From Acidobacteriota bacterium (lineage in GTDB: Bacteria > Acidobacteriota > Vicinamibacteria > Vicinamibacterales > JAKQTR01): 16,661 nt of DNA. The stretch spans positions 1-16,661 of the forward strand of contig JAPKZP010000006.1 of the NCBI GenBank assembly GCA_026393735.1, written 5' to 3'. Below are positions 15,290 through 16,661 of this stretch, piece by piece. The position numbers and the translations under genes were made by a program. The notes beneath the pieces were generated by a model. That model was not told the DNA's origin, made no database searches, and saw nothing but the letters and a program-made list of their open reading frames with translations. The first letter of the stretch is position 1. Every line of letters starts with the position of its first letter.

Positions 15290-15295
15290 ATTCTA
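15290..15295 (-). promoter_or_regulatory. TAGAAT -10-like box for the AlkD-like gene
   Basis: Read on the minus strand, TAGAAT lies about 32 bases upstream of the GTG at 15257, leaving room for a short leader with the AAGGGAG ribosome binding site. It is half of an inverted repeat with the plus-strand box at 15314-15319. No clear -35 was found. Confidence 0.45.
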
Positions 15296-15313
15296 ATCGA
15301 CCGCACATGAGTG

Positions 15314-15319
15314 TAGAAT
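15314..15319 (+). promoter_or_regulatory. TAGAAT -10-like box for the FAD oxidoreductase
   Basis: Plus-strand TAGAAT, 23 bases before the ATG at 15343, would give a 5' leader of about 16 nt with no Shine-Dalgarno. It is the mirror partner of the minus-strand box at 15290-15295, so the two promoters are back to back and overlap each other's -35 regions. Confidence 0.45.
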
Positions 15320-15342
15320 CACCGCTCTCGACTGACGAACCC

Positions 15343-16569
15343 ATGCGAACCCGCTACGGCCTGTCCTACTGGCTCGACCGGTATCCCACGTCGCGCCAAC
15401 CCTCGTACCCGCGGCATCGCGGCCACCTCGACGTGCAGGTCGCCGTGCTGGGCGGAGGGCTGACAGGCGCGTCGATCGCCTACGTCTTCGCGGCGGCCGG
15501 CGTGCGGGTCGCCGTGCTCGAGGCGGACCGGATCGGCCAGGGCGGTTCCGGATCGTGCCCGGGGCTTCTCCGGCTCGAGCCGGCGGTGTCGTTCCAGCAG
15601 TTGCAGTCGAAGCACGGCCTGCGCGTCGCGCGCCACCTCTGGCTGACCTTCCGGCGCTCCAGCCTCGACCTTGCCGCGACCATCCGCCGGCTCAGAATCA
15701 GGTGCGAGCTCGTGTCGGACGCCGCCTTGCGCGTGGGGTACGATGCGGTCGACGAGAAAATCCTGCGCCGAGAGATGCAGGCGCTGCGCGCGGCAAACGT
15801 CGAAGGCACCTGGCTCACGCCCGCACGGCTGCGCCAGGAGACGGGCCTGACGGGCGTGGGCGCCATCCGATCTGCGGGCGACGGCTACGTCGATCCTTAC
15901 CGCGTGACGCTCGGCCTGGCGGCCGAGGCGGTGAAGCGCCGCGCGCTCGTCTTCGAGCGCACCACGGTCACGCGCGTGCGCGCGGGCCGGTCCGGCGTTG
16001 AGTTGACCACAGACAGCGGCACCGTTCGCGCGGGCACGATCGTCGTTGCCAGCAACTATCCGCCCGCGCCATTCAAGCCGCTCCGCCGCCACTTCAAACT
16101 GCTCGAGTCGTACTGCGTGCTCACACCGGCCGTCCCGTCCTTCGTTCGGCGCGAGTTCGGCCGCAGCCGGGCCACGGTGATCGACGAGGACCAGCCGCCG
16201 CACATCCTGCGGCGGACGAGCGACGAACGAGTGCTCTTCATGGGCGCCGATTCCCCGCCCGTCCCCTCGCGTTCGCGCGACAAGGTGCTCGTGCAGCGCA
16301 AGGGCCAGCTGATGTACGAACTCTCGAAGCGCTACCCGGCTATTGCCGGCATTCAACCCGACTACGGCTGGAGTGTGCCCGTCTCGATGGCGCCGGACGG
16401 CTATCCGTGCATCGGACCGCACCGCAACTACCCGCACCACCTGTTCGCGTTCGGATCCGGGCACAATGGCATCGGTTCTGCCTATCTCGCCGCTCGCGTC
16501 CTGTTGCGCCAATACCTAGGCGAGCCCGAGAAGGGCGACGAGATCTTCGGCTTCCCCCGGATCCTGTAG
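15343..16569 (+). CDS. FAD-dependent oxidoreductase, DAO (D-amino-acid oxidase/DadA-like) family
   Basis: A 408-residue flavoprotein. VAVLGGGLTGASIAY holds the dinucleotide-binding GxGxxG at residues 37-42, with Glu60 at the end of the second strand to bind ribose. DRIGQGGSGSCPG follows where DAO enzymes have their second FAD contact. The C-terminal GSGHNGIGSAYLAA is the usual FAD-binding closing motif, and the central region with VDPYRVTLGLAAEA is typical of the OrdL/PuuB/glycine-oxidase-like branch. It probably oxidises an amine or amino acid to an imine with release of ammonia, methylamine or formaldehyde depending on substrate, which cannot be told here. No signal peptide is apparent. In-frame ATGs at 15229 and 15307 exist but lie upstream of, or just before, the TAGAAT box, so 15343 is preferred. 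A repeat block follows the stop by 13 bp. Confidence 0.87.
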   Translation: MRTRYGLSYWLDRYPTSRQPSYPRHRGHLDVQVAVLGGGLTGASIAYVFAAAGVRVAVLEADRIGQGGSGSCPGLLRLEPAVSFQQLQSKHGLRVARHLWLTFRRSSLDLAATIRRLRIRCELVSDAALRVGYDAVDEKILRREMQALRAANVEGTWLTPARLRQETGLTGVGAIRSAGDGYVDPYRVTLGLAAEAVKRRALVFERTTVTRVRAGRSGVELTTDSGTVRAGTIVVASNYPPAPFKPLRRHFKLLESYCVLTPAVPSFVRREFGRSRATVIDEDQPPHILRRTSDERVLFMGADSPPVPSRSRDKVLVQRKGQLMYELSKRYPAIAGIQPDYGWSVPVSMAPDGYPCIGPHRNYPHHLFAFGSGHNGIGSAYLAARVLLRQYLGEPEKGDEIFGFPRIL

Positions 16570-16582
16570 CTTGGATGTAAGA

Positions 16583-16647
16583 AACCTCTCCCGGAGAGGT
16601 TGCGCCTGCGGAGAGGTTGCGCCTGAAGAACCTCTCCCGGAGAGGTT
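16583..16647. repeat. Hairpin plus 17 bp tandem repeat block at window end
   Basis: The palindrome AACCTCTCCCGGAGAGGTT occurs exactly twice, at 16583-16601 and 16629-16647. Between and overlapping them the 17-mer CGGAGAGGTTGCGCCTG is repeated head to tail at 16592-16608 and 16609-16625. The first palindrome could form an 8 bp hairpin after the oxidoreductase stop and may aid termination, but there is no T-run. The block may extend past the window. Confidence 0.8.
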
Positions 16648-16661
16648 GTTACACTCGGTTC

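Noticed and set aside
16583..16647. Possible start of a CRISPR array
   Set aside because: The units are palindromes and a direct tandem with no unique spacers of regular length between them.

Overview
This 16.7 kb window is GC-rich bacterial DNA, densely coding and almost entirely on the + strand. The gene set and the intergenic palindromes resemble Acidobacteriota, perhaps class Vicinamibacteria. The main pointers are a CadC-like winged helix fused to a TolB-like domain and TPRs, a secreted HEAT-cyclophilin fusion, and short hairpin repeats between genes. That placement is recognition from memory, not a computed result. I see no tRNA, rRNA, CRISPR array, integrase, transposase or phage gene.

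Region 1 (1-10073) is a co-directional, tightly packed gene string. It starts with the 3' part of a pteridine-reductase-like SDR, followed by a class I aminotransferase (start and stop codons overlap by one base). After a 51 bp gap with a TATAGAAT box come a D-cysteine desulfhydrase/ACC deaminase-like PLP enzyme, a beta-CASP metallo-beta-lactamase nuclease, a family M49 dipeptidyl peptidase III, a GT-C membrane glycosyltransferase resembling AftB, and a secreted HEAT-repeat/cyclophilin protein. ATGA overlaps, a 46 nt overlap and good internal Shine-Dalgarno sites suggest one translationally coupled operon. The first, second, third and fifth genes point to amino-acid and peptide metabolism; the nuclease, glycosyltransferase and isomerase are passengers whose link is unproven.

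Region 2 (10074-12193) holds a cytosolic winged-helix/TolB-like/TPR regulator with its own leaderless-type promoter, followed by an 84 bp REP-like palindrome with perfect 18 bp arms.

Region 3 (12194-14489) has a probable exported phosphodiester glycosidase (NAGPA domain), a 50 bp twin-hairpin repeat, and a SIS-domain sugar isomerase/deaminase. The C-terminal tail of the SIS gene, including the lysine equivalent to the GlmS catalytic lysine, is in another frame after an apparent small deletion.

Region 4 (14490-16661) has an AlkD-like DNA glycosylase on the minus strand, divergent from an FAD-dependent oxidoreductase. Their shared 85 bp promoter region contains a perfect inverted repeat made of two opposed TAGAAT -10-like boxes. 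The window ends in a hairpin/tandem-repeat block.

I do not see a clear new multi-gene defence or mobile system. The most interesting signals are the broken SIS gene, the three different intergenic palindromic repeats, the recurring TAGAAT boxes just upstream of start codons that lack a Shine-Dalgarno, and the unusual HEAT-cyclophilin fusion.
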